A stretch of 64,000 bases of DNA, taken from Cynocephalus volans. Lineage: Eukaryota; Chordata; Mammalia; Dermoptera; Cynocephalidae. This document shows, one piece after another, positions 1-11,089 of the stretch. The notes beneath the pieces are model-generated. The model searched no databases. It had not been told where the DNA came from and worked only from the letters and a program-made list of their open reading frames with translations. Where the stretch lies: assembly GCF_027409185.1 (NCBI RefSeq), contig NC_084469.1, positions 102,735,835 through 102,799,834 on the forward strand, read 5' to 3'. How positions within the stretch are numbered: the stretch's first letter is position 1; each line of letters opens with the position of its first letter. The position numbers were made by a program, and so were the translations under genes.

Positions 1-421
1 AGACTCAAACTGGCCACCAGCAAATCATGCAAGAGACACAGACTGCAGACAGACACATCACGCAGACACACACACAGCCAGCGTCAGCATCCTGGGGCAG
101 ACAGACACAGCCCACCCAAGTCAGGAACCATCACACAGAGTCACCAGCAGAATCACAGCTGGTAAGCCACACATACAGGGGTACAACCGTCCTCAACCAT
201 ACGTGGTGTAGTTACACATGCAGGCATGTACACATTTAAGAACACAGGAGCACAACCCCCAACAAGGGTGACAGGGACAAACACGGGCCACCACAGCCTG
301 GTGGTGCTGATGCTGTACTGTGGGAGCTGACAGCCACAGACAGCAGGTGACAGCTGAGGACTCTCCCACGGGTGCACAAGCCCCCCACAATGGCCCACCG
401 GCGTGACCCCAGGCCCCACAC
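1..421 (-). other. EIF3G: EIF3G intron 7 (partial)
   Basis: This is the intron beyond the donor of EIF3G coding exon 7, running off the left edge. It holds short CA-rich stretches (about 60-130) and no recognisable exon. The next expected EIF3G exon, which follows the zinc-knuckle region in the human protein, is not found here. Confidence 0.7.
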
Positions 422-611
422 CTCCTGGCAGCTTCTCCTTCTCGCCGGTGGACAGGCCCAGCTGCTCGGCCAGCTCCTTCTGCATGGGCCCCAGCGTGTC
501 CTTGTAGGGGCAGCGGGTGGTCCAGTGGTCACCCTTGCAGATGCGGCAGGACACGATCTTCTGGCCCTTGAGCTTGTTCATTGGATCCTCCTCCTCCTGG
601 CAGTTCAGGTC
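422..611 (-). CDS. EIF3G: EIF3G coding exon 7 (residues 136-199)
   Basis: The 190 bp exon opens with DLNCQEEEDPMNKLKG and contains the zinc-knuckle CRICKGDHWTTRC. It ends at LSTGEKEKLPG with one base carried over. The acceptor AG is at 612-613 and the donor GT at 420-421. Confidence 0.94.
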
Positions 612-2896
612 CTGGCGGGGGGTGGGCAGTGCAGCTCAAGGGGGGCTGCTGCGTCCCAGCCAACAACACCCCGGACACCAAACCTGCCCCACTGTCCCAC
701 GTACCTCTTTGCTGGTGATGAATGTCATGGAGACATCGTCACTGACTGTTGTGGTGGCCACATTGGGCCCTGGGGGGTCAAACTCTGAGTTGCCGAACTT
801 CTTCCAGTTCTGAGCTCAGGGAGGGAGGCAAGACATGTCAGGAATCAGGAGCCCACACTGGAGCACCCCAGACCTACAAATGCCAACCCTGAACGGTCTG
901 AGCCTTGAACCCCATTTTCCACCTTCCCCAAACACCTCCCATAACCGTAACGGTGACAGTTCCCGTTTCCTGAGTGCGCACCAGGCCCTGGCTGCCCACC
1001 AGCTCCAGGAGACAGGGATGGCTCTGAGAGCCATGTTCCAGACAAGGGAATGGAGGCTAAGTAGGGGAAAGGGCACCAACCGACCATTCCTGGGGCCTGT
1101 GCAGGTCGGTGGACCTCAGGGACGTGCAGGGGTCACTCAGTGAGGGGCCTTCAGCTAGGCAGACCACCTAAGCTCAGCTCCCTCCCCTACAAAATGGGGA
1201 CCATAGATGCTTCCCACCAACCCGAGCTTCTATGCAGATTGAATGAGAAAACACTTCCCGCAAAGTGCTTGGGTGTGGGGCCTGGCACTACTGCTATTGC
1301 TTCTTCCAGAAGCGCTCAGCCCTGGGTAAACGAGAGCTGTTATGATGACCTCAAGGGAAGGCTTGGTTGGGTTCCTCCAGGTGGACAGGCCAAAGGGAAT
1401 AAGAATCTAACGTCACCAAGCTGGCCGGTTAGCTCAGTCAGTTAGAACATGGTGTTATGTATAACACTACGGTCAAGGGTTCGAATCCCCATACCAGCCA
1501 GCCACCAAAAATCAAATAAAAATTCCCTTCAAGAACCTAATCCCACCCACTCAGGCACCCTGGACTTTTCAGGACCCCAAGAGAGTGCAAATACTCCAGG
1601 CCTCAGTTCTGCTTCAACAAAATAGGTGCAAACGGTTAAACGCCATCTCTGAAAACAAAGGCCCTGGGAACAAGGATTCCCAGGTCCTCTGGCGCAGCCC
1701 TGGGGGAGCCCCCAAAACAGGGATGGACGGGCTCACCTTCCTCCTTGCAACAGCCTTTGAGGCCTTCCGGGTCTCAATCCTGAAGGTGCGGACAATCTGT
1801 GGATGGGAGAGGGGAGGGGAGGGCTTCCTGTGCCTCCTGGGACCAGGGCATCTTCCTCACCAACCCAGCCACCACACGCCGCCCCTCCTGGTCTAAGCAT
1901 CCCCAACCACAAGGGCACTCCCCCCTTCCCCCGAGCCTCACCTTGAACTTCTTGCCATCCTCATCTACCTTGTACTCGGTCACTGTCTTTATGTTCCCGG
2001 TGATGACCTCCTTGGGAGGCGGCAGTGGAGCTGGAGAGGGGAAAAGATGAGGGGAACAGAGCCCTGGGTAATGGGGACAAGAAGGAACCGGCCTGGGGAG
2101 AGAGGCAGCCTAGGGATGGAGTGGAATCGTCACTCACCTCCCGGGAGTAGCTCAGGCTCTGGGCTGGTGTCGCCGGTGGCCAGAGGGATCCCCTTGAGCA
2201 GTTCGCTGGTGACACATTTATCTGCCAGAGGGAGTGTGGAGAGGTCAGCTGCGGGGGGGGGGCTCCCAAGCTGAGCTGGAAGGACTTTGGGGTGACACTC
2301 ACACCAGGATCTAAGGAAGGCGGTACCAAGAGCAGAGGGCTGGCCAAGCAGGGCGCTGGGACAGCCCCGTGGGGACTCAGGGCTGGCTGTAATAACCTCA
2401 AGCAGTGGCAAAACGTAGGGGATCCCTGGCATGAAGGTAGGGGCAGGCCATAAAGCCAAGCAGGCGCTAGTACAGCGGCAGGAGACAGGCTGTTACAAGC
2501 TCCTCCCCGGAGTGGCAGAGCAGTTGCGAGGACCTGGGCAGTAGCAAGGGAGAAAGAGGGACTGGCCAGTTAACAACCGGGGTTGGCAAGAGGGTGGCCC
2601 CCATGACGATGGCGCGGGGCAGGAGCAGGCCGTGACGGGGGGTGCAGGGTGGCGGGGCTGGGGGCTGGCCGCGGTGACCCGGCGCGACCGGGTGCAACTC
2701 ACCGTCCTCTCCCTCCTCTTCCACCTGGTCGGCCCAGCTGGGCTTCGAACTGCGGGGACAGTTTCCGGGTAAGTCAGCGAGGTCTGGCCTCCGCGGCCTC
2801 AGCGCACCCACGCCTCATGGTACTCTTCGAACCCCAAACCGCCTCCCGGCGCCCCCTTCCGCAGCCCCCGACTCACTCAAACTCTCCAGTCGGCAT
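422..2896 (-). CDS. EIF3G: EIF3G, eukaryotic translation initiation factor 3 subunit G (5' seven coding exons)
   Basis: EIF3G is an RNA-binding subunit of the cytoplasmic eIF3 complex, which acts in 43S loading, scanning and reinitiation. Coding exons, all minus strand with GT-AG ends, are 2877-2896, 2703-2749, 2138-2221, 1942-2030, 1737-1796, 705-809 and 422-611. They join in frame for 595 nt, about 198 residues. The start MPTGEF and the following SKPSWADQ match the human N-terminus closely. Residues 157-169 form a CX2CX3HX4C zinc-knuckle (C157, C160, H164, C169). The human protein is 320 residues with a C-terminal RRM; that part is outside the window, so the gene is cut by the edge, not broken. 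It lies downstream of DNMT1 on the same strand, as in human. No frameshift is seen. Confidence 0.96.
705..809 (-). CDS. EIF3G: EIF3G coding exon 6 (residues 101-135)
   Basis: The 105 bp exon is in phase at both ends and encodes NWKKFGNSEFDPPGPN through FITSKE, nearly identical to human. The acceptor is at 810-811 and the donor at 703-704. Confidence 0.94.
1175..1330 (+). repeat. MIR-like SINE remnant
   Basis: Old MIR-type sequence lies in EIF3G intron 5, with the typical ACAAAATGGGGA stretch followed by an AAGTGCTTGG-like tail. It is diverged and its ends are approximate. Confidence 0.6.
1421..1530 (+). mobile_element. tRNA-Ile-derived SINE, monomer
   Basis: The head GGCCGGTTAGCTCAGTCAG is followed by the exact B-box form GGTTCGAATCC near 1475-1487 and the terminal CCAGCCAGCCACC. 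The A-rich tail is degenerate. It lies in EIF3G intron 5, antisense to the gene. Confidence 0.85.
1737..1796 (-). CDS. EIF3G: EIF3G coding exon 5 (residues 81-100)
   Basis: The 60 bp exon encodes IVRTFRIETRKASKAVARRK, identical to human as I recall it. Acceptor AG is at 1797-1798 and donor GT at 1735-1736. Confidence 0.95.
1942..2030 (-). CDS. EIF3G: EIF3G coding exon 4 (residues 51-80)
   Basis: The 89 bp exon encodes PLPPPKEVITGNIKTVTEYK and then VDEDGKKFK. It joins exon 3 through a split alanine codon. Confidence 0.94.
2138..2221 (-). CDS. EIF3G: EIF3G coding exon 3 (residues 23-51)
   Basis: The 84 bp exon encodes KCVTSELLKGIPLATGDTSP and PEPELLPG-like sequence. The split aspartate and alanine codons fit exons 2 and 4. 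Confidence 0.94.
2703..2749 (-). CDS. EIF3G: EIF3G coding exon 2 (residues 7-23)
   Basis: The 47 bp exon encodes SKPSWADQVEEEGED, with split aspartate codons at both ends. Acceptor is at 2750-2751 and donor at 2701-2702. Confidence 0.94.
2877..2896 (-). CDS. EIF3G: EIF3G coding exon 1 with start codon
   Basis: The ATG at 2894-2896 begins MPTGEF and the exon ends at a GTGAGT donor (2875-2876). Human has MPTGDF. The start is supported by this match and by its place in the CpG-rich promoter. Confidence 0.93.
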
Positions 2897-3124
2897 CGCA
2901 AAGTCTTCTTCACGCAGCCCAAGCCCGGAGCAAAGAGCGGAAGTGGAGGGAGAAGAACGAGACTTCCGGTGCCGCCGCCATCGCCTAGAGTAGCCCGGTC
3001 TCTGCGCCCACAGCGCCCCACTGCGGACGGAGATGGAGGCGCTGTCTGTGTGTGCGGCTGGCGCTGGTACCCAACCGTACTGTTCCCATTAACCTTCTAT
3101 TTAAATAAAAAATTCAGTAATAAA

Positions 3125-3235
3125 AACAAAGCTCACATATTGGAGGCTTATTGTATGCCACGCACTGTGAGGCGGAAAGGATCATTTCCATTTCGCGGCT
3201 GAAGAAACTGAGGCTCAGGAGAACAAACACTTTTG
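3125..3235 (+). repeat. MIR remnant
   Basis: The motif GAAACTGAGGCTCAGGAG and the preceding GTATGCCACGCACTGT are typical MIR sequence. It sits just upstream of the EIF3G promoter. Confidence 0.65.
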
Positions 3236-5064
3236 CCTGGGCTGTTCTTCCTCGTCTGGGGAGGGATTTGATTTCCTGCTCTGGGTGATGAAGATGTCAA
3301 ATGGCCCCTCAGCTATTGTCCTTTCCTTTGTAGCAGTCTTGGCTCTCTGATATTGCCCAGTTCGCCTTCTAAGAACACACACGCTCAATGGGAGCGTTGT
3401 GGCTCCCCAAGGGGGTGAAAATTGGTTCTTGGGAAGAGGAGAAAACCTTAGATATTTGCGACCCTCTAACGCCAATCCTATCAGACAAAATCTTATTCCT
3501 AAGTATTTAATTTCTATCATTAGGGAGAAACCTAATGTAATTAAATTGAGATTAATGTAATTGATTTAAATTCAATTTCAAAATAATTTCATTTTTCTTC
3601 TTAGGGGGGAGGTAATAAAAAAAAAGTTGAAAAACACTGCTCTGGACTGTCAGCTACAGAAAGCAGACATATGCCTTCTTTGTTTACCTCAGGGGTCCCA
3701 GCACTCACAGGGTGTCTGCACTCTGCACCTGCACATAGTAAGTGCTCAATTAATGGGCATTTGGGAAGAGGTAGGAACCAGATCATAAAGGACTTTCTAA
3801 ACCACATTATGCTCTTTATCCTGTAGGCTGGGGGGTGTGAATGAAGTCACTGAAGTGTTTTAAGTGGCCATCCAGGGTGACCAGATTTTCTTGTGAGAAA
3901 GATTATTATGGAAACCTGTGGTGAGCAGAGTGGAAGGGAAAGAATTAGCAGCAGTCCAGGAAGGCAGCTGGGAAAGTGAGTTAAAGAAAGATGGGTACAT
4001 TGCTGTAGACTTCCAGGAGGGTGGTCTGGCAATATGGATGAAACTATAAAGTTTGTACAAAGGACCAATAAACATCTGTACAAGTTTACCCAAATTTACT
4101 CCGAACAACACAATATCCAAACAGCTTAGCAGATGGGAAAAACTTTAAAAATTTGGTATTATCCAGTGACAGATATAAAGAAACAGATACACACATTGTT
4201 AGTGCGTGAAATTATGCAAGCTTTTTGGATGGAAATCATACATCTACTAAACTTAAAATGCACATGTGAATTTTCCTTTGAGCCAGCTAATAATTCAACC
4301 TGTGAGTAATCTGTAAATGTATGCAAAGATGAGAATAAGATGCCCAGGCAGTATTGTCCATAGTAGTAAAAACTGGAAACCCTGATCTGCCCATCCTCAG
4401 GGGCTGGTTAAATAGATCAATGTATGCTATGCCATAACCTGTGAAATGCTATGCAGTCTTTTAGGAGGTAACATGTGTGCTCATGTTAAAAAAACAAAAC
4501 AAAAAAACGCTCCAAGATAATAGGAGGAAGCAAAATGTAATATGGCATATATCGTAAGAAACAATTTGTGTAAATCTTTAATAGCACATAGATATGCAGA
4601 TAGACGCAAACCACTTTCTGGAAAGAAATACGTGAAACTGTTGGTGAGAAATGTTTTTGAATGTAAGCATCAAGGGAAAAAAGCTTATTTTTGCACTTTG
4701 CTGCTGTATTTAAAATTTTTACCATGTGTATTTATTATTGTGATTTAAATAGAAATATATAAAAATATAAAATCATTTATATACAATTTATATAATTTAT
4801 ATATATATTCATATATAATATGCATTTATGTCATATATGTGAGATATAACATGTAAATATATCTTTAATGTTTTTAAATTTTTCTCCCGTTCTTTTTTAT
4901 AATATTTTATGGACACATAATTGTACATTTTTATAGGGTACTACTGTGTGATATTTTAATATATGTGTACAATGCATAATGATCAAATCAGGTTAGTTAA
5001 CTTATAAGTCACCTCTAACATTTATCTTTTCTTTGTGTTGGAAACATTCGATATCCTCTCTTCA
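3236..5064. other. Intergenic DNA, decayed L1/MIR pieces
   Basis: No gene is seen. A short MIR/L2-like end (GTAAGTGCTCAATTAATGGGC near 3738) and L1-like pieces (about 4330-4480 and 4880-5064) are recognisable. The stretch 4740-4900 is very AT-rich (TATATA runs). The rest is unassigned. Confidence 0.55.
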
Positions 5065-5065
5065 G

Positions 5066-5170
5066 GGCTGGCTGGTTAGCTTAGTTGTTTAGACCGTGGT
5101 GCTGAAAACACCAAGGTCAAGGTTTCAGATCCCAGTACAGGCCAGCTGCCTTAAAAAAAAAAAAAAAAAT
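5066..5170 (+). mobile_element. tRNA-Ile-derived SINE, monomer
   Basis: Full-length monomer with the head GGCTGGCTGGTTAGCTTAG and a pure A tail of about 17. It is inserted into L1-type sequence that continues on both sides (ATATCCTCTCTTC, then CTTTCTTCCAGCTAATTG). Confidence 0.85.
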
Positions 5171-6502
5171 CCTTTCTTCCAGCTAATTGAAAGTATATGA
5201 TAAATTGTTAACTATAGTCACCCTACAGTGCTGTAAAACACTAGTTCTTACTCCTTGTATCTAGCCATGACTTTTTATGTGTGATACATGATAATATATG
5301 ATGTACGATATAAGATACATTTATATCCGTTAACTTGCATTCCCACTTTAGGATTGGCCTAAGAAAATACTCATGTGTGTTCAAATTAATAAAGTTGTCT
5401 GTAAGAAAATGTTCAGCACAGTATACCTTAAAAGACAGGACAATTGAAAACAGGAGAACAGCCATCATTAGTAAGAAATTAGCCTCATGTTTAACTTTTC
5501 TAGGTAATGTCAAACTATCTTCAAAGTTGCTATTCTAATAACCAAATAAAATTTAAAATAAACTAAAATCTAAAATAAACTAAATAAAATTTATACCTAC
5601 TAAGAATGGATAAGAAATTCTTCTGTTGTCTACAACCTTACTTTTGGTCTTTTTTTTTTTTTTTTCTACATACATGTATGCTATTATACCATATGCAATT
5701 TTGTATCTTTTAAAAATTTAACATTAATATGAACAATTTCCAATGTCAACAGTTGTTATTAAAATATGATTTTTTAATTACACTATATTTCGTTGTAAGG
5801 ATATTTGAGCATGTATTTGACTCTTCTCCTGTTGTCGACCATAACTATACTTCCGAGACTTTAAAGAACTTTGTAATAAACTCATTGATTATAATCTTTG
5901 GGAAAAAAATGTAAATAAATAAGGGATTAGCTAAATATCAGCTCATCCATACGAACACTACTCTTGGAGAGAAATTGTATGTCTTTGTGAATGAACAGAC
6001 TTTGCATCGGTAATTCTGGGTCTTTCAATATGGCTTTATCTTTACTTCCTTTTTAGTATTTTTCTATATGTAGTATTTTTTCCCTAAACATCAGACATAC
6101 ATCATTATTACAAAAAGTCAGGTATTTTCTAAGGAAAAATAAAAGGGGCTTCCAGGCAGCATAGATCAGTAGGGAGAAAGAAAAGTCCAAGTCCTCCTGT
6201 GGCCCTTCCTCATGCCACCAACATTCCATCCACATCCAGAATTTCTGCAGGAAGCAGGCCAGGCCAACAGCCCAACAAACCCCAAAAAGCCCCTTAGGAG
6301 GGATATAAGGACTGGCAGGGTATGCTGTGCCCTGGAAACTTAAAGGGGACTTTGTAGATCTCACCAACAGTGGAGAATTCCACTTCTAGGTATTCTCCAT
6401 AAGACACAGAAACATATGTTCACAAAAAGCTACACATTATAGAATATGTACACCAATGTTCACAGAAGCTTCATTCACAATGGCCCCAAACTGGAAACAA
6501 TT

Positions 6503-7002
6503 TGTGTAAATTTGCTTAGGATGCCATGACAAAATACCACAGACTGGGTGGCTTAAACAATGAAAATTTACTTTCTCACAGTTCTGGATGCTGGAAGTCC
6601 AAGGTCAAGGTGTTGGTAGGGTCAGTTCCCTCTGAGGCCTCTCTCCTTGGCTTGCGGACAGTCGTCTTCTCCCTGTGTCTTCACATGGTCTTCCCTCTGC
6701 ATGAGCCTGTGTCCTAATCTCCTCTGCTTATAAGGACACCAGTCATACTGGATTAGGGTCACCCTAATGACCTCATTTTAACTTAATTATCCTTTTTTTT
6801 TTTTTTTTTTTTTTGCAGTTGGCCAGTACCAGGATCAAACCCTGGACCCTGGTGTTATTAGCACTACACTCTAACCAATTGAGCTAACTGGCCAGCCCTC
6901 ATAATTATCTCTTTAAAGGCCATATCTCCAAATTCAATCACATTCTGAGTTACTGGGAGTTAGGATACATAAATTTGGGGGCACACAATTCAGCTTATAA
7001 CA
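6503..7002 (-). mobile_element. MaLR/MLT-type solo LTR, interrupted by a SINE
   Basis: In reverse orientation it matches the common mammalian LTR carrying ACCACAGACTGGGTGGCTTA and ATAAGGACACCAGTCATA. A relative in sense orientation lies at 37129-37503. The SINE at 6793-6898 splits it. The exact subfamily is not assigned. Confidence 0.65.
6793..6898 (-). mobile_element. tRNA-Ile-derived SINE, monomer
   Basis: Minus-strand monomer with a tail read as poly-T at 6793-6814. It ends with the head complement TGAGCTAACTGGCCAGCCC and is inserted within the LTR. Confidence 0.85.
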
Positions 7003-7077
7003 CAACACAGACATCCATCAATAGATGAATGGATAAAAAAAGAAACTGTAGTCCATCTCTACAAGGGAAATCTGATT

Positions 7078-7177
7078 TTTTTATTTTTAGGTGGCTTGTG
7101 GGTACAGGGATCTGAATCTTTGACTTTGGTGTTGTTAACACCGCACTCTAACCAACTGAGCTAACTGACCAGCCCTC
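7078..7177 (-). mobile_element. tRNA-Ile-derived SINE, monomer
   Basis: Minus-strand monomer ending ACTGAGCTAACTGACCAGCC, inserted into the L1 3' fragment. It is moderately diverged. Confidence 0.82.
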
Positions 7178-7460
7178 TATAATGATACGGCAATAAAAAA
7201 AAAAGCAAACTACCAATACACACAACGACATGGACACATGTCACAGACACAAAAGAATACACATGGTTATGATTCTACTTCTGTGAAATTCTCAAACAGG
7301 CAAAACTCATCTATAGTAACAGAAATCAGAACTGTGTTTGCTCCAGGGGTGGACGGGGCTGGTTTGGGAGGGGCGCCAGGCAGCCTTCCAGAGTGATGGG
7401 AATTTTCTATATTTTGGCGATGATGACACAGGCAAATAAATATATAAAAAATAACCCAGA

Positions 7461-7560
7461 TTGGCTGGTTAGCTCAGTTGGTTAGAGTGCAGTGTTGATA
7501 AACCCCAAAGTCAAGGGTTCAGATCACCATACCAGCCAGGCACCAAAAACATAAATAACA
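7461..7560 (+). mobile_element. tRNA-Ile-derived SINE, monomer
   Basis: The head GGCTGGTTAGCTCAGTTGG and terminal ACCAGCCAGGCACC are clear. It follows the L1 3' fragment. Confidence 0.85.
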
Positions 7561-7601
7561 AAGCTGCACACAAAAAAATCTGTGCACGGTAATAATAAAA
7601 T

Positions 7602-7687
7602 CTAGGGCTCTCTGGTTAGCTTTCTTGGGTAGAACATGGTGCTAATAACATTAAGGTTGAGGGTTTGGATCCCCATACTGGCCAGCC

Positions 7688-7724
<37 letters not shown>
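7602..7724 (+). mobile_element. tRNA-Ile-derived SINE with (AAT)n tail
   Basis: The diverged head CTCTGGTTAGCTTTCTTGGG is followed by an intact 3' half. The tail has become a pure AAT microsatellite of about 12 units (7688-7724). Confidence 0.8.
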
Positions 7725-8147
7725 TCTGGAGAGGAACAAAGTAAACTTCAGAGTCACTCCATCCCAATTGTTTCATTTTTATTATTTGTGGAATTTTTGC
7801 TCTCTAAAGTCACCTCATTTGTTTGTGGTGTTTGCCAGCCTGCTCCTCTTTTGGGTCAGGGACAGTACTGGTCTCATGGCTACATGCCCAGCCCCATGAC
7901 TGGAATCATCAGTGCTCAGTCAGTAGTCATATGATGCCATTTCTGTAAGTTTTCTTTTGGTGGCCACAGATGGCTGCATGGGAGTTCGGACAGACAGGTC
8001 ACATTACACATGTGCATGATAATGGTCACTTGTGGAATGACACCCTGTTAGAGGGGCTTCTACGTGCAGCAAAAAGTGGAGAAAAGTGCTGACCATTAAT
8101 TTTGGTTATTGTGAGATTTGTTGTACTACTTTTCTACAGCTTACTTT

Positions 8148-8243
8148 TTTGGGGGTCAGGCAGCTGGCCGGTACAAGGATCCGAATTCTTGACTTTGGTG
8201 TTATAACACTGCTCTCTAACCAACTGTGCTAACTGGCCAGCCT
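8148..8243 (-). mobile_element. tRNA-Ile-derived SINE, monomer
   Basis: Minus-strand copy running from GCAGCTGGCCGGTACAAGG to the head complement GCTAACTGGCCAGCC. The tail is short and degenerate. Confidence 0.8.
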
Positions 8244-8514
8244 GCATATCTTTAAAAACTCCAGACATGGTTGAGGGAGAACACCAGGTGGCAGAGAATT
8301 ATATACAGTGAAATACACCTTACCTAATATTTTTAAAGACACAGGAAATACTAAATTGTGGACATGAAGATGTGGCTACTGTCAAAAGACAGACAAGAAA
8401 GAGACATGGCAAGGTTCTGACAGTGGTTGTGTCTGAGGAAGAAGATGGGGACCAGGGACGCAGAGGGGCTTTGGCTCTGCCTCCCGTGTTTAAGAAAACA
8501 ACATGTTGCTATGG

Positions 8515-9165
8515 AGGATGGTATGGTGGTTCCTCAAAAAATTAAGAATAGAATTACCATGGGATGAGGCAATTCCACTTCTGGTTTATACCCAAGAATT
8601 GAAACCAGAGTCTTGGACAGATGTCTGTACACCATGTACGTAGCAGCAGCATTATTAATAATAGCCAAGAGGTAGCAGCAACATGAGTGTCCATTGATAG
8701 ATGAATGGATAAACAGAATGTGGTATACAGATCCATACAATGGAATATTATTCGCCCTAAAAAAGGAATGAAGTCCTGATACGTGTGACGTGGATGAGCC
8801 TTGAAAACATGCTAGGTGAAATAAGCCAGACACAAATGGATGAACGTCGTACGATTCTACTTATATGAGGTCCCTAGAAGAGGCAAAATCATACAGACAG
8901 AAAGTAGAACAGAGTTTACCAGGGTTGCCCACTTCGGCAGCACAAACAGTAAAATTGGAGTTTACCAGGGACCAGGGGATGGGAGAATGCAGAGTTTTGG
9001 TGGTTTTTTTTGGCAGCTGGCTGGAAATGGGGAGTTTAATGGGTACATTTTCTGTTTGGGATGATGAAAAAGTTCTGGAAATAGATATTAGTGATGGTTG
9101 AACAATGTGAAGGTATTTAATGCCACTGAATTGTACACTGAAAAATGGTTGAAATGGTTTTTAAA
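8515..9165 (+). mobile_element. L1 3' end (ORF2 end and 3' UTR)
   Basis: Typical L1 text is visible: CCTCAAAAAATTAAGAATAG, ATTCCACTTCTGG, GAATGGATAAACAGAATGTG and a GAATTGTACACTG end. Frames are interrupted, so it is a dead fragment. It contains a small duplicated phrase, GAGTTTACCAGGG, at about 8910 and 8957. Confidence 0.75.
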
Positions 9166-9189
9166 AAGTTAAAAAACAAAAAAGGGGGG

Positions 9190-9298
9190 GTGCTGGCTGG
9201 TTAGCTCAGTTGGTTAGAGTGTGGTGTTGATAACAACAAGGTCAAGGGTTTGGATCTCCGAATCAGCCAGCTGCCAAAAAAAAGTTTAAAAAAAAAAC
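9190..9298 (+). mobile_element. tRNA-Ile-derived SINE, monomer
   Basis: The full head GCTGGCTGGTTAGCTCAGTT is followed by an A-rich tail. It directly follows the L1 3' end. Confidence 0.85.
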
Positions 9299-9879
9299 CC
9301 AGCCATGATTCTTGCCTGAATAAATTAGATCGTTCTGGGTTGCAAAATTATCTGAATCTATTCCTTTGCCTATATTTATTAACTGCTATTTTACCAGAAA
9401 TGGAGCTTTTCTTCATCAGCAGTCGGGATCTGGTTATCACTTAAGTACAGTTCCTGCTGGAAAGAGAAACAAGGCTTCATTTTTACCTCCTGTAATGATT
9501 TCAAAGTTAGGCATTTGTTTAACATCACCTCAAGCAGTAATGAGTCTTTGCTGGCTTTGAGCAGATAACATTGATTAAATCTATGTCAATCCACTACAAT
9601 CACTACTCTTGATGCTCCAGTTCCACCAGGTGTTTCTTACTGGGAAGAAAAGGCTGAACTTCAACCTGACAGAATGAACATTCCCTGTTAACTGAGCACA
9701 GAGCACCCTCTCAGTCCACGAACCTGGCCCAGCTTGGTGCTCTCAGGATGCACAAGAGTTTGGCATATGTACCTCACAGGTACGTGACCCCAGAGGAACA
9801 GCCCACCACCCAGTTAAGACCCACATCAGAAAATAGATGATGGTTCCCATTTCTTACACCAAAGTACATTTTCAAATTG

Positions 9880-10560
9880 TTCTTGGCAGAGGATTGTATA
9901 CCTGAAACTGAGACCTCAACTGGAAAAGTAGCACAAAAACAAGGGAATTGAATAAAAAAATCAATATACAAAATCTATAGTCAATACAAGTCAATCACCT
10001 TTTTGTAGGCAAAGGAACACAGTTTAGAAATTAAGAAGACATTAGCAATGAAGGGACTAAATGCCTAGGAATCAAGTTAAGAAATCTGCATAAGCTACCT
10101 AGATGAAAACTTCAAAACACTATGAGGGACATAAGAGAATATTGGAATAAACAGAAGGACCGACCCTTTTCTTAGAAAGGAAGGCTTGTCATTAAGATGT
10201 CAATTTTTCTAGAAGTCTGTAAATGTAATTCAATTCCTATAAAAAATACACACTGGAACTTTAGAGGATGTGCCAATTCTAAACTTTTGACCCAATGATT
10301 CAACTACTAGAATAGTATCCTAGATATGGATTATTGCACATGTATTAAAATGTACGTGCCACAATTGAGGGACATTGTCCCATTGTGGGACAGTAGTTGT
10401 TTCCAAACAATAGAAAGATAAGACAGTTTAAGAGATTCCAAGCGATCTATTGTACAACACAGTGACTATAGTTCACAATATACTGTATTGAAAAATGCTG
10501 AGTAAAAAAAGGAAAAAACAAAGAAAAATGCGAAGAGTAGATTTTAAGTGTTCTCACCAC
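9880..10560 (+). mobile_element. L1 ORF2 fragment, decayed
   Basis: L1 ORF2-like phrases are present, such as AATGCCTAGGAATCAAGTTA-type sequence near 10060 and TAGATGAAAACTTCAAAACAC near 10101. No long frame survives. Confidence 0.6.
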
Positions 10561-10659
10561 AAAAAAATAAGTATGTGAGGTCATGAATGTTAGTTAGCTT
10601 TACTTAGCCATTCCACAATGTATATATTTTAAAACACATTGAACACAATATATGTAATT

Positions 10660-11054
10660 GATGGAGTTTGGATACGTTGTCCCCTCCAAAAATCATGTGG
10701 AAATTTGACCTCCAACGTGGCAGTGTTGGAAACTGAGTCATGGGGGCGGATCCCTCATGAATGGATTAATGCTCTCCCTGGGGTAGTGGGGATTAATGAG
10801 TGAGTTCTTGCTCTATTAGTTCCTGCAAGAGCTCTTTGCTTAAAAAGACCCTGGCACTCTCTCTCTCTTGCTTCCTCTCGCCATGTGATCTGCTTGTACC
10901 CGCCGTCTGCCTGCCACTTTCCGCCATGAGTAGAAGCAGCCTGAGGCCTGTGCCAGACGCAGCTGTCCCAGAATCATAAGCCAAATAAACCTGTCTTCTG
11001 TATAAATTACCCAGTCTCAGGTAGTTCTGTTACAGCAACACAAAACAGACTAAA
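10660..11054 (+). mobile_element. MST/THE1-type MaLR solo LTR
   Basis: About 395 bp runs from TGATGGAGTTTGGATACGTT to a terminal GACTAAAACA. Diagnostic internal phrases are TCATGGGGGCGGATCCCTCA, TCTCGCCATGTGATCTGC and AAATTACCCAGTCTCAGG. An AATAAA polyadenylation hexamer is at about 10984. No internal retroviral genes are present. Confidence 0.8.
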
Positions 11055-11089
11055 ACAGAAAATTTTTTCAATTAAAAAAATTTAATATA

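Larger units (their letters stand above)
2640..3060 (-). promoter_or_regulatory. EIF3G: EIF3G CpG-rich promoter and 5' UTR
   Basis: CpG-dense sequence surrounds EIF3G exon 1. An ETS-type site, ACCGGAAGT on the minus strand, is at 2962-2970, and a second GCGGAAGTG on the plus strand is at about 2937-2945. Paired ETS sites near the start are typical of TATA-less translation-factor promoters. The transcription start is inferred at roughly 2930-2990 and is not directly visible. Confidence 0.7.
6370..7450 (+). mobile_element. L1 3' fragment split by an LTR and SINEs
   Basis: L1 sequence at 6370-6502 (ending near GGCCCCAAACTGGAAACAA) resumes at 7003 (CATCCATCAATAGATGAATG) and again at 7178-7450. 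The gaps are a MaLR-type LTR (6503-7002) and a SINE (7078-7177). No intact ORF remains. Confidence 0.7.
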
